Positions 7,251 through 15,811 are shown, counted from the stretch's first letter. The stretch is 18,144 nucleotides of DNA from Candidatus Eiseniibacteriota bacterium (GCA_016710095.1 JADJLL010000036.1:1-18144); one strand, 5' to 3'. Numbers and translations: made by a program. The notes: generated from the sequence alone by a model not told the origin.

Positions 7251-10200
7251 CTCGGCGGCTCGTTCACGCGCATCGGTCCCTTCACGGGCGACGCGGTCAT
7301 CATGAACACCGCGAATCCGGTGCCGGGTTCCCCGCGCGCATCACCTGGCTCGCAGGTGACGCGCGCGGCGCAGCGCGGGCGGCTGGTTCCTGGGCGGCGG
7401 CTTCCCGAGGCGCAGGGCCAGCCCGCGGCTGTTCACGTGCGCGCGGACGGCTCGATCCCGACTGGCCCCGGCCGGCGGCGAGGTCACCCCGATCCGTTCA
7501 CGGCGGGCGGCTGCGTCGCGGGCGTGTTCACGGCGTCGGCGGCTCGCGCGCGGCCCTCGCGGCGGTCGCACCGGCACCGCCGTCCCGCCCCTGGAACCCC
7601 GGCCCGGCGCGGGCAGCGTGAACTTCCTCGTCGCGAACGGAAAGCTCTCGTATTCGGTTGTTCCGCACGATGAACGGGGCGCGCGCGGCCATCGCCGCGT
7701 TCGATCCCGGGCGGCGTTGCGCCGGACGTGCCGGGCCCGACCGCCTCGCGGGGGCCGGCTGTGGGCGTTGGCCCGCGAGCACCGACCGGCTCTTCTTCTC
7801 CGGCTTCCCTACGTCTCGCCGCCGACGGGCTGGGGCCCGCGTGGACACGGTGTCCGGCTCGCCCACCGCGCCGTTCAGGACGTGGCGGGCGCGGTGCGCG
7901 CGATCGTCTCCGACGGGCGCCGGCGGCTGGTTCCTCGGCGGCCGCGGCGCGCGGCCGGGCGCGCACCCTCACCTGCCGCCGACGGCTCGCTCGCCTCGTG
8001 GGCGCCACGCCAACGCCAGTGCGGCGCTGCTCTGCGGCGACGCTGATCGCCGGCGGCCTTCGTTCGTGCGAGGCCAGCCCGCCGTACCTCGCCTGGCCAG
8101 CACCGGGCGCTGCTCCCGCTGCCCGCGCGCGGGCGGCCAGGTGAACCGGCGCGCAGCGGGACCGCTGTTCGTCGGCGGCGCCTTCCGCTGGGCGGCCGTC
8201 GCGCACGGGCGCGTCGCTCGACGGAGCGCTGCGCTCCGCGCGAGCAGCCGTGGGGCGGGCAACGCGGACGCTGACGCGGACGCTCTCGCGGGCGGCCTCA
8301 CGTTCGTCACGCCGCGGGCGGCTTCCGCCGCACGGGGCGCTCACGACCCGCCCTCGGCATCGGCCGGCGGCGTCGCTGACGACGGCGCGGGGGTGGTACC
8401 TCGGCGGCTCGTTCGCCCCGCCGGGCTCTCGCTCGACCAACCTCCTGCATCGGCGCCGACGCCAGGCTCGCTCGCTCTCGCCCGACGTGAACGGCACGGG
8501 CGCTGCGCTGGGGGGCGCTCTACCCGGGCGGCACGTTCCGACCGTGAACGGCCAGCCCTCGTGGGCCTCGCCGATCGCCGGCGGGCGCGCTGCCCTTCGA
8601 CGCCGCTGTCCGGGCTCGGCGCGCCACGCCGTCGCGCTGTACGGGCGGCGCCTCCGAGGCGGGCGGGCAGCCGCCCGCCGCCGGGCATCCGCGTCACGGC
8701 CCCCGGGCGCGTTCGGATGGGGCCCCCCGTCGTGGCGGGCACCCGGGCGTGCAAGGTCGTCCTCGGCGGCGGCTGTGGACCCCAGGACGTTTCCCAGCGT
8801 CGGGCCTTCCGTCAACGTCGTCGCTCGATCCGGCACGCCCCCGACGTGGCGCCGGGCGTCATCCGGCAGGAGTGACGATCGGGGTGTTCGGGCGACGGTC
8901 TTCGTGGGCGGACTTCCGAGCGTCAACGGCTCTCCGTGTTCATCTCGTCGCGCTCGACGCACGACGGGCGCTGCCCGGGCTGGACCGTGCAGCCCGCTGG
9001 GTGCGCGCTGCGGTCAGGCACGCTCTACCTCGCGGGGACTTGGCGAGGTGGCCGGGCGCGGTTCGATTCGCGCGGTCAGCCGCGTGACCGGAACCGCCGC
9101 GTCGTTCAATCCGTCGCCGAGCGGCCCGATCTACGCGTTGCACGTTTCCAACTCACTCGTGGCCGGAGGCGATTGCCTCGGCTTCGGCGGCGCGGCCCGC
9201 ACGAGGTTCGGCTCCGTGTCGCTGGCGACCGGCCTGCCGACCACCTGGAATCCCGTGATCAGCAGCGCGCCGACGGCGTTGCTCTGGGGCAACGGCACGC
9301 TGTTCGCGGGCGGCTCGTTCGCATCGGTCGCCTCGGTGTCACATCGCTACCTCGCGGCGTGGAACACGAGCACCAATGCGCTGCTCGCTCTCGATCCGGT
9401 CCCCGACGGCGCGATCAGCGCGCTCGCCCTCATGAACGACACGCTGTTCGTGGGCGGCGCGTTCTCGTACATCGCGGGCAGTCCGCGCCGCCGGCTCGCG
9501 GCGCTCTCCGCCTCGGCTTCGCGCTTCTCGACCTGGATCCCGGGCGGACGGCAACGTCGCGCTGCTCGCGGCCGACCGCGGACGCTTCGTCGCGGCGGGA
9601 GCATTCCAGTCCGTCGGCATGCGCGCCCGCGGCGGCCTCGCCGCCGTGGACCTGCGCACCGGTTTCGTGCGGCCGTGGGATCCGCAGACGGCCGGGCCGG
9701 TCAACGAACTGCACCTGCTCGGCGGGCGGCTCTACGCCGTGGGCAGCTTCTATCGGAGCGCCGCCCCGGCACGCACGTACGCGGCGGCGTTCGACACCGC
9801 GACGGCGGAACCGTCTCCGTGGGCGCCCGAACCGGACGGCTCGATCTTCTCGTTCGTGCCGCACGCCGGGCACTTCTTCCTCGGCGGCACGTTCTCGGGT
9901 GTCGGCGGAGCCGCGCGCGTCACTCCGCAGGTGGACACCGCGACGGGCGTCGCGACGAGTTGGAACCCGGCACGAACGGCACGCCGATCCGGCTCGCGAT
10001 CGACTCCGACACGCTCTTCGTGGGCGGCGCGTTCTCGACGGCCGGCGGGCAGCCGCGCGGCAATGCCGCGTCGTTCGACGCGGCGAGCGGCGCGCTCACG
10101 CCCTGGAATCCCGCCGCGAACAACCAGGTGACCGCGTTCGAGTTCCAGAGCGGGCAGGTCTTCGTCGGCGGAGCGTTCACGTCCATCGGTGGCGCGACGC

Positions 10201-10481
10201 GAAGCAAGCTCGCGCTGCTGTCGCGCTCGACGGGCCTCGCCACGCCCTGGAACGCCGGAGTCAGCAGCGGTGCGAGCTACCAGGTGGATGTGCTCGACCT
10301 GCACAACGGCCAGCTGTTCGTGGGCGGCGCGTTCAGCTCGGTCGCCAACGGCGCCGCACCGAGGTCCAATCTCGCGCTGCTGAACGCGGCGACCGCGGCA
10401 CCGATCGCGTGGGCGCCGGAACCGTGGCCGGGCGTGCACGCGCTGCTCCGCGACCGCGGCACCCTGCACGTGGGCGGCTTC
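7251..10481 (+). repeat. About 25 tandem coding repeats with V-G-G cores
   Basis: Repeat cores (codons for [V/L]-G-G or close variants) were located at about 7251, 7390, 7518, 7655, 7798, 7934, 8049, 8171, 8287, 8400, 8524, 8641, 8762, 8904, 9029, 9159, 9306, 9450, 9590, 9737, 9880, 10020, 10164, 10320 and 10470. From 9159 on they are spaced 140-156 bp. Between 7934 and 9029 most gaps are only 113-125 bp, consistent with many small deletions. The cores near 7518, 7655, 8049 and 8287 are degenerate and less certain. Confidence 0.65.
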
Positions 10482-10847
10482 TTCACGAACATCGCGGGCG
10501 TCGCACATCCGTACTACGTCGCGCTGCTCGACCCGACATACCAGCTCGAGCTGCTCGACGCGCCCGCCGCCGAACGACCGTCGTCGCTGGCGCTCGCGAC
10601 CCCCTTCCCGAACCCGGCGCAGGCCCGCACGCGCCTCGCATTCACGCTGCCCGCCGCCGGTCGTGTGCGACTCGGGCTGTTCGACGTGAACGGCCGCCGC
10701 GTCGCGTCCGTGCTGTCCGGCGACTGGCTCGAAGCCGGCCGCCACCAGCGCGTGCTCGACACGTCCCGCTTCTCGCCCGGCGTCTACTGGACCCGGCTCG
10801 AGTTCGGCGGGCGCATTCAGGTGAGGTCCCTGACCATCCGCCCGTAG
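9075..10847 (+). CDS. Fragment: readable C-terminal half of the beta-propeller-like protein
   Basis: From about 9075 (VSRVTGTAASFNPSPSG) the frame is continuous to TAG 10847. The part between about 9540 and 9965 must be read one frame over (GNVALLAADRGRFVAAGAF to GVATSWNP). Because the two shifts cancel, the first frame stays open throughout but encodes nonsense there. Nine repeats have strong cores, among them LFAGGSFASVASVSH, LFVGGAFSYIAGSPR, FFLGGTFSGVGG, LFVGGAFSTAGGQPR, VFVGGAFTSIGGATR, LFVGGAFSSVANG and LHVGGFFTNIAGVAH. The sorting-type module follows. At 9965, AACCCGGCACG for AACCCGGGCACG explains the second shift. Confidence 0.7.
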   Translation, partial: VSRVTGTAASFNPSPSGPIYALHVSNSLVAGGDCLGFGGAARTRFGSVSLATGLPTTWNPVISSAPTALLWGNGTLFAGGSFASVASVSHRYLAAWNTSTNALLALDPVPDGAISALALMNDTLFVGGAFSYIAGSPRRRLAALSASASRFSTWIPGGRQRRAARGRPRTLRRGGSIPVRRHARPRRPRRRGPAHRFRAAVGSADGRAGQRTAPARRAALRRGQLLSERRPGTHVRGGVRHRDGGTVSVGARTGRLDLLVRAARRALLPRRHVLGCRRSRARHSAGGHRDGRRDELEPGTNGTPIRLAIDSDTLFVGGAFSTAGGQPRGNAASFDAASGALTPWNPAANNQVTAFEFQSGQVFVGGAFTSIGGATRSKLALLSRSTGLATPWNAGVSSGASYQVDVLDLHNGQLFVGGAFSSVANGAAPRSNLALLNAATAAPIAWAPEPWPGVHALLRDRGTLHVGGFFTNIAGVAHPYYVALLDPTYQLELLDAPAAERPSSLALATPFPNPAQARTRLAFTLPAAGRVRLGLFDVNGRRVASVLSGDWLEAGRHQRVLDTSRFSPGVYWTRLEFGGRIQVRSLTIRP

Positions 10848-10900
10848 TAAGCTCCGCCCCGGCGTCTACCCCACTCGACATCGCTCACCATCCAGCCCCC

Positions 10901-10905
10901 GGAGG
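10901..10905 (+). promoter_or_regulatory. Ribosome binding site that fixes a GTG start
   Basis: A perfect GGAGG lies four bases before GTG 10910-10912. The open frame extends far upstream into the previous gene, so this site, together with the signal peptide right after it, decides the start of the M36 protease. Confidence 0.7.
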
Positions 10906-10909
10906 ATCC

Positions 10910-13900
10910 GTGCGGCCTTCCATCCGCCCACTCCTCGGCGCCGCGTTCGCGGTGCTGTGCCTCGCCGGCGCCTCGCGCGCCTCCCACCTGCCCGAGTTCG
11001 ACGCGTCCTTCACCGGAACGCCTCGAACTGCCGCAACCGCGAGGCTCTCGAAGGCGGCGGCCGATCCGACGATCGCGCGCCTCGCTCGCGTGCAGTCCAC
11101 GGACGAGCGCTACGACGTGCCCGCGTTCGTCTGGGGTGAGCGCCGAGTGGTGTACGCCCCCGGCGCCGCGACGCGCTTCCGCCCGGCCGCCACGGCCGAC
11201 GCCGCGGCGCGCTCGTTCCTCGGCACGCTCGCGCCGCTCTACCGGCTGCAGCGCGCCGACGTCACGGGCGCGAAGCTCGTGCGCGTGGACGATTCAGGCA
11301 GCGGCGCGATCGTCGCGACCTATCGCCAGGAAGCCGGCGGCATCGAGGTCTTCCGCGACGAGTTCCGCGTGTGCCTCGACCGCAACCTCGAACTCGTCGC
11401 CGTCTCGGGTTCGCTGCCCTCGCGCGCGACGGCCCCGGCCGACGTCGAAGCGGCGTTCGTGACCCCGTCCTCGCGCGCCGTGTCGCTCGCGATCGCCGAC
11501 TTCGGCGGACTCGCCACCGCGCCCGCCGTCGGCCAGCCGGTCGCGACGACCGAAGGCGGCTATGAGCTCTTCGAAGCGCCCGCCGAGGCGCGCCAGCTCG
11601 CGGACGGCCTCGCGGTCGCGCGTGAGCCGCGCGCACGCAAGGTGTGGTTCCGCACCGGCGACGCGCTCGAGCCGGCGTGGTACGTCGAAGTCATGGGCGA
11701 AACGTCCGCGTACTCGTACGTCTTCTCGGCCGCCGACGAGCGGCTGCTGTTCCGCCACAGCATCATGCAGGACGTCGCGTTCTCCTACCGCGTGTGGGCG
11801 AACACCTCGTCGCCTTACCTGCCGATGGACGGCCCGCAGGGCGACAACGCGTCCCCGCACCCGACCGGCCTTCCGGACCTGTACATGCCGTCGCTCATCG
11901 CGCCGAACCTGATCTCGCTCCAGAACTCGCCGTTCTCGCTCAACGATCCGTGGCTCCCTTCGAGCGCGACCGTCACGACGGGCAACAACGTCGACGCCTA
12001 CGACGACATCGCCTCCCCGGACGGCTTCACGGCCGGCGACGTGCGCCCGACGACCACCGGCGCCTTCGCGTTCGACCGCGTGTACGACGCGACCCAGGGC
12101 CCGGGTGTCACCACGAACCAGCGCATGGCCGCGGCCACGACGCTCTTCTACCTCAACAACTGGCTGCACGACTGGTTCTACGACTCGGGCTTCGACGAAG
12201 CCTCGGGCAACGGCCAGATCGACAACTACGGACGCGGCGGTGTGGGCGGCGACCCGATCTTCGCCGAAGGCCAGGACTACGGCGGCACGAACAACGCGAA
12301 CATGTCCACGCCGGCCGACGGCGGTTCGCCCCGCATGCAGATGTACGTCTTCAACCCGCCGATCTCCGGCGGCATCACGGTGAGCGCTCCGGCGATCATC
12401 GCGGGCGGCTACCTCGCGGGCGTCGCGACCGGGTTCGGCCCCCAGACCTTCAATCTGACCGGTCAGGTCGTCGCGGCGACCGACGCCGTCGCTCCCACGT
12501 TCGACGGTTGCACGGCGATCACGAACAGCGTGACCGGCAAGATCGCACTCATCGATCGCGGCATCTGCGGCTTCGGCGTGAAGGTGCTCAACGCGCAGAC
12601 CGCCGGCGCGATCGGCGTGATCATCGTGGACAACACCGGGTCGTCCAACCCTCCGGTCCTGAGCGGTGCCGGCGCCGGCGTCACGATCCCGTCGGTCTCC
12701 GTCACGCAGGCCGTCGGCAACGCGATCCGCGCGCAGCTCGGCGCGGGCGTCACCGTGACGCTCCTTCGCCAGGCGCAGATCCAGCGCGACGGCACGATCG
12801 ACGGCCACATCGTCGCGCACGAGTGGGCGCACTACGTGAGCAACCGGCTCGTGGGCAACGCCGCGGGCCTGAGCAACCAGCAGGGCGGCGGCATGGGCGA
12901 AGGCTGGAGCGACTTCTTCTCGCTCATGATGACCGTGCGCCCCGGCGACAACCTCGCCGGCTGCTACGGCGTCGCGGGCTACGCGCTCAGCGGCAATCTC
13001 GTCCCGCACAACTACTACTACTTCGGCATCCGCCGCTATCCGTACTCGACGGACTTCGCCAAGAACCCGCTCACGTTCAAGCACATCTCGGACGGCGTCG
13101 CGCATACGCCGGGCCCGCCGATCAACGGCGACCCGACCGGCGCCACGAACTCCGAGGTGCACCGCACCGGCGAGGTCTGGTGCAACATGCTCTGGGAGTG
13201 CTACGCCGCGCTGCTCGCGGACACGCCGCGTCTCACGTTCGCGCAGGCGCAGTCGCGCATGAAGTCGTACGTGATCGGCGGGCTCAAGCTCACGCCCAAC
13301 GCCCCGACGCTCGTCGAAGCGCGTGACGCGATCCTCGCGTTCGCCTACGCGAACGACCCGGCGGACTTCCAGCTCCTGGCGCAGGCCTTCGCGCGCCGCG
13401 GGCTCGGAAGCGGCGCCGTCGCGCCGGATCGCGGCTCCGCGACCAACGCGGGCGCGATCGAGAGCTTCGCGCTCGGCGGCAACCTCACGATCGCCTCGGC
13501 CAGCCTGACCGACGACCTCAACAGCTGCGACGCCGACTCCTACATCGACAACGGCGAGCGCGGCACGCTCCACGTCGAGTTCCGGAACACCGGTGCGACC
13601 ACGCTGTCCGGAACGACGGTGAGCGTCTCGTCGCCGAACCTGCACGTGCTCTTCCCCTCGGGCAACCTGTTCAACGTCGCGTCGAGCACGCCGTTCACGA
13701 CCCTGTCGCAGGACATCCCCGTCGCGATCGACGGCGCGACGGCCGGCGAGCTGCTCGAGCTGTACGTCGCGGTCGACGATCCGGGCCTGCTCTCGCCGGG
13801 ACCGCGCATCCTCGTGGTGCGCGACTACGTGCACGTGGACGAAGCCACCTCACTGGTGGATCTCGCCGAGACGCACCACACCACGTGGACCGCGAGCGGC

Positions 13901-14728
13901 AGCGGCGGCGACCCGTGGGCGCGTGCGGAAGTCGCCGCGGGCAGCCACGCCTATCACGTGGACGACGCCGGTGGCGTCGCGGACCTGCGCTTCACCACCC
14001 CGCCGCTGACCGTGAGCCCGAGCGTTCCGTTCGTCGTCACGTTCCTGCACCGCTGGTCGTTCGAGTACGACGCCGGCGCCGACTACGACGGTGGCGTCGT
14101 CGAGATCTCCACCGACGGCGGCACGACGTGGACCGACGTGGGCGCCTCGTGCACGCCCGGCTACACCGGCACGCTCTACAACGCGAGCGGCAACCCGATC
14201 GGCGGCCGCGCGGCCTGGACCAAGGCGAGCGCGGGCTATCCGACGCCGATCAGCGCGACGCTCAACCTCGGCACGACTTACGCGGGACAGACCGTGCGCC
14301 TTCGCTTCCGCCACGCGGCGGACGCCGGTGTCGGCGCGCCCGGCTGGTGGATCGACAACATCTCCGCCAGCGGCATCACCAACGTGCCGTTCCTCACGCT
14401 CACGGCCGAGACCGAGCAGTGCCTCGCGCTCGGCGTGGACGACGCGAGCCCCACGCAGGTCGCGCTCTCGGTCACGGGTGCGAATCCCGCGCGCGGCGGC
14501 GCGCAGTTCCGCTTCGCGCTTCCGCAGTCGCAGCGGGTGCGGCTCTCGGTCCACGACCTCGCCGGACGACTCGTCGCGACCCTCGCCGACGGCGAATACT
14601 CGGCGGGCTGGCACGGCGCGTCGTTCACGCGCACGGCGAACGGTGCTCTACCGGCGGCGGGCGTCTACTTCGCGCGCATGACGGTGGGCGACCGGCAGTA
14701 CACGCAGCGCGTGGTCGTGCTGCACTGA
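10910..14728 (+). CDS. M36 (fungalysin-type) secreted metallopeptidase with PA, jelly-roll and sorting domains
   Basis: Intact, 1,272 residues, GTG start. In order: signal peptide (about 1-25); FTP/PepSY-like propeptide (about 60-270, with YRLQRADVTGAKLVR and VATYRQEAGGIEVFRDEF); fungalysin catalytic domain beginning near 300, with NNWLHDWFYDSGFDEASGN near 415; an inserted PA domain (about 515-620, GKIALIDRGICGFGVKV); zinc motif HEWAHYVSNR (H637, E638, H641) and third ligand E664 in GEGWSDFF; an Ig-like region (about 865-975); a MAM/immune-inhibitor-A-like jelly-roll (about 990-1160, GGVVEISTDGGTTWTDVG, PGWWIDNIS); and a FlgD/T9SS-type C-terminus (about 1187-1272, RVRLSVHDLAGRLVATL). M36 enzymes are secreted as zymogens and degrade extracellular protein. 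All catalytic residues are present. Two hairpins follow the stop. Confidence 0.93.
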   Translation: MRPSIRPLLGAAFAVLCLAGASRASHLPEFDASFTGTPRTAATARLSKAAADPTIARLARVQSTDERYDVPAFVWGERRVVYAPGAATRFRPAATADAAARSFLGTLAPLYRLQRADVTGAKLVRVDDSGSGAIVATYRQEAGGIEVFRDEFRVCLDRNLELVAVSGSLPSRATAPADVEAAFVTPSSRAVSLAIADFGGLATAPAVGQPVATTEGGYELFEAPAEARQLADGLAVAREPRARKVWFRTGDALEPAWYVEVMGETSAYSYVFSAADERLLFRHSIMQDVAFSYRVWANTSSPYLPMDGPQGDNASPHPTGLPDLYMPSLIAPNLISLQNSPFSLNDPWLPSSATVTTGNNVDAYDDIASPDGFTAGDVRPTTTGAFAFDRVYDATQGPGVTTNQRMAAATTLFYLNNWLHDWFYDSGFDEASGNGQIDNYGRGGVGGDPIFAEGQDYGGTNNANMSTPADGGSPRMQMYVFNPPISGGITVSAPAIIAGGYLAGVATGFGPQTFNLTGQVVAATDAVAPTFDGCTAITNSVTGKIALIDRGICGFGVKVLNAQTAGAIGVIIVDNTGSSNPPVLSGAGAGVTIPSVSVTQAVGNAIRAQLGAGVTVTLLRQAQIQRDGTIDGHIVAHEWAHYVSNRLVGNAAGLSNQQGGGMGEGWSDFFSLMMTVRPGDNLAGCYGVAGYALSGNLVPHNYYYFGIRRYPYSTDFAKNPLTFKHISDGVAHTPGPPINGDPTGATNSEVHRTGEVWCNMLWECYAALLADTPRLTFAQAQSRMKSYVIGGLKLTPNAPTLVEARDAILAFAYANDPADFQLLAQAFARRGLGSGAVAPDRGSATNAGAIESFALGGNLTIASASLTDDLNSCDADSYIDNGERGTLHVEFRNTGATTLSGTTVSVSSPNLHVLFPSGNLFNVASSTPFTTLSQDIPVAIDGATAGELLELYVAVDDPGLLSPGPRILVVRDYVHVDEATSLVDLAETHHTTWTASGSGGDPWARAEVAAGSHAYHVDDAGGVADLRFTTPPLTVSPSVPFVVTFLHRWSFEYDAGADYDGGVVEISTDGGTTWTDVGASCTPGYTGTLYNASGNPIGGRAAWTKASAGYPTPISATLNLGTTYAGQTVRLRFRHAADAGVGAPGWWIDNISASGITNVPFLTLTAETEQCLALGVDDASPTQVALSVTGANPARGGAQFRFALPQSQRVRLSVHDLAGRLVATLADGEYSAGWHGASFTRTANGALPAAGVYFARMTVGDRQYTQRVVVLH

Positions 14729-14753
14729 AGTTCGCGTCACGTTCCCGAACACG

Positions 14754-14792
14754 CACGAAGGGCTCCGGCGATCACGGCCGGGGCCCTTCGTG
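14754..14792 (+). terminator. Hairpin terminator after the M36 protease gene
   Basis: CACGAAGGGC pairs with GCCCTTCGTG at the base of the stem, and after a mismatch CCGG pairs with CCGG around a short loop containing GATCAC. It lies 25 bases past the stop codon. There is no T-tract. Confidence 0.7.
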
Positions 14793-14805
14793 CTTCGCAG
14801 CGAAG
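14793..14805 (+). terminator. Second small hairpin abutting the terminator
   Basis: CTTCG-CAG-CGAAG forms a five-pair stem with a three-base loop, immediately after the larger stem-loop. It may add to termination or to 3'-end protection of the transcript. Confidence 0.4.
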
Positions 14806-14896
14806 CAGTGACACTGAACTTCGCGCACCCGTGCTACACGCATCGCCGCATTGGTCGGAAAAGCGCCGTGAAAACTGCGGAAACGCAAATCAGTTC

Positions 14897-14926
14897 TTCA
14901 CAACATCATGTCCCGCTAACTAAACT
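14897..14926 (+). promoter_or_regulatory. Candidate promoter for the 15053 gene
   Basis: TTCACA (-35, 14897-14902) and TAAACT (-10, 14921-14926) are spaced 18 bp apart in the most AT-rich part of this intergenic region. Each matches five or four of the six consensus bases. It lies between a terminator and the next start codon, where a promoter is required. The leader would be about 120 nt. Confidence 0.4.
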
Positions 14927-15052
14927 CGCGGCGTCCGGTGAATTGAGAGCGACTCTCCCCCTGTTCTCCGGTCGTTCACCGGGGTCCGCCGAACGGGCCC
15001 ATGTATTCCACTTCGGCCCCACGCCGAGCAGCAGAAACCGAGGGAATCCACG
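14927..15052 (+). other. Long leader of the 15053 gene with two small hairpins
   Basis: The 324-bp gap 14729-15052 holds the terminators, the promoter and this leader; no gene was seen in it. The leader has two short perfect hairpins, GAGAG-CGA-CTCTC (14945-14957) and CCGGT-CGTTC-ACCGG (14968-14982), and a ribosome site AGGGA (15041-15045) seven bases before the ATG. The hairpins might stabilise the mRNA. I do not recognise a known riboswitch. Confidence 0.35.
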
Positions 15053-15787
15053 ATGAAGCTCGCTACCACGCTTCGCCTCACCATCGCGATGCTCGCTCTG
15101 GGTGTCGCGGTCGCCTCCGCCCAGGTCCTGACGACGGAGACCGCCACGCGCGGCGCCGACGTCAACATCGACCTGATCAACGGACCGCAGATCACGCCGA
15201 CGGCCACGAACTTCGCCGGCATCGTGTACGACAACACGACGGCCGTCGCGAACGCCGGATTCTCGTCCACCTCGCTCGCTTCCGTCTGGGGTGACGAGCT
15301 GTTCACGACGAACCCGGGCATCCTCTCGGGCTTCAAGTTCTCGCTCTACAACTCGAGCTCGAGCCTCGGCAACCTGCTCACCGCCGCGTGCACGCTCTCG
15401 TTCTACGACGGCGCGACCGCCACGTACCTCGGCGGCTTCAACACGAACGTGAACTTCGGTGCGGGCCTCGCCAAGGGCAGCTACTCGATCATCACGGTCA
15501 CCGGCCTCGACGCGCTGGCGATCACGCTGAACACGACGGACCTCATCGTGACGCAGCAGATCACGGCGAAGACCGGCACGGCGAACCGTCTCGGCTTCGT
15601 CTCGCTGGACCCGCCGACCGTCGGTTCGAGCGACGTCGACTTCTACGCCAACTCGAGCACCGTCGGCGCCGCCGGCTGGTACCTGCTGTCGGTCACCGCG
15701 AACCTCGGCTACCAGATCACGGTCGCCGATCTTCCCGTGCCCGCGCAGAAGACCACGTGGGGCCGCGTGAAGTCGCTCTACCGGTAG
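15053..15787 (+). CDS. Exported 244-aa protein of unknown function with C-terminal WGRVKSLYR
   Basis: An ATG with AGGGA seven bases upstream opens a clear signal peptide (LRLTIAMLALGVAVASA, cleavage likely after ASA, before QVL). There is no lipobox cysteine. The mature part is rich in Ser, Thr, Asn, Ala and Gly with alternating hydrophobics (GILSGFKFSLYNSSSS, CTLSFYDGATATYLGGF, YSIITVTGLDALAITLN, GWYLLSVTANLGYQI). This suggests an all-beta sandwich similar to the exported beta-sandwich proteins with varied C-terminal anchors in environmental bacteria. The C-terminus is not the FlgD-like module of its neighbours: it ends PVPAQKTTWGRVKSLYR, a short Pro linker and a basic-aromatic tail that could be an anchor signal. 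It has its own promoter and terminator, so it is monocistronic. No enzyme motif was recognised. Confidence 0.85.
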   Translation: MKLATTLRLTIAMLALGVAVASAQVLTTETATRGADVNIDLINGPQITPTATNFAGIVYDNTTAVANAGFSSTSLASVWGDELFTTNPGILSGFKFSLYNSSSSLGNLLTAACTLSFYDGATATYLGGFNTNVNFGAGLAKGSYSIITVTGLDALAITLNTTDLIVTQQITAKTGTANRLGFVSLDPPTVGSSDVDFYANSSTVGAAGWYLLSVTANLGYQITVADLPVPAQKTTWGRVKSLYR

Positions 15788-15811
15788 TACTCGTCTCACC
15801 GCCGCACGCGC

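Larger units (their letters stand above)
7071..10847 (+). pseudogene. Secreted beta-propeller-like repeat protein with sorting domain, heavily frameshifted
   Basis: Starts at ATG 7071 (GGAG ten bases upstream) or ATG 7107, which gives a more compact signal peptide (MRRSMHAACAVLALAALAP...ANA). Ends at TAG 10845-10847, directly followed by TAA. The body is about 25 repeats of roughly 48 residues, each with a core like LFVGGAFTSIGG followed by a segment such as RSKLALLSRSTGLATPWN. This resembles Rax2-type or delta-60/DUF5122-type beta-propeller repeats. The C-terminus (about 10590-10847) is a FlgD/T9SS-type module (RVRLGLFDVNGRRVASVL...SPGVYWTRLEFGG). Frame is good for 7071 to about 7320, then lost repeatedly to about 9070, then good to the end except for a compensating pair of indels near 9540 and 9965. 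It was probably a surface or secreted protein; no catalytic residues were seen. The next gene starts 62 bp downstream with no terminator between. Confidence 0.7.

Noticed and set aside
7484..8962. 492-codon open frame on the minus strand across the damaged repeat zone
   Set aside because: Its PPTKT-like repeats are the reverse complement of the V-G-G cores of the plus-strand gene, and the rest is Arg/Ala/Pro-rich without motifs.
9540..9970. Frame-1 excursion as a separate small gene
   Set aside because: Both flanks and the middle are the same repeat family at the normal spacing of about 145 bp, so two compensating indels explain it.
11294..13834. 846-codon open frame on the minus strand
   Set aside because: It is a mirror of the intact M36 protease; its sequence is Arg/Val/Asp-rich low-information peptide typical of the antisense of high-GC coding DNA.
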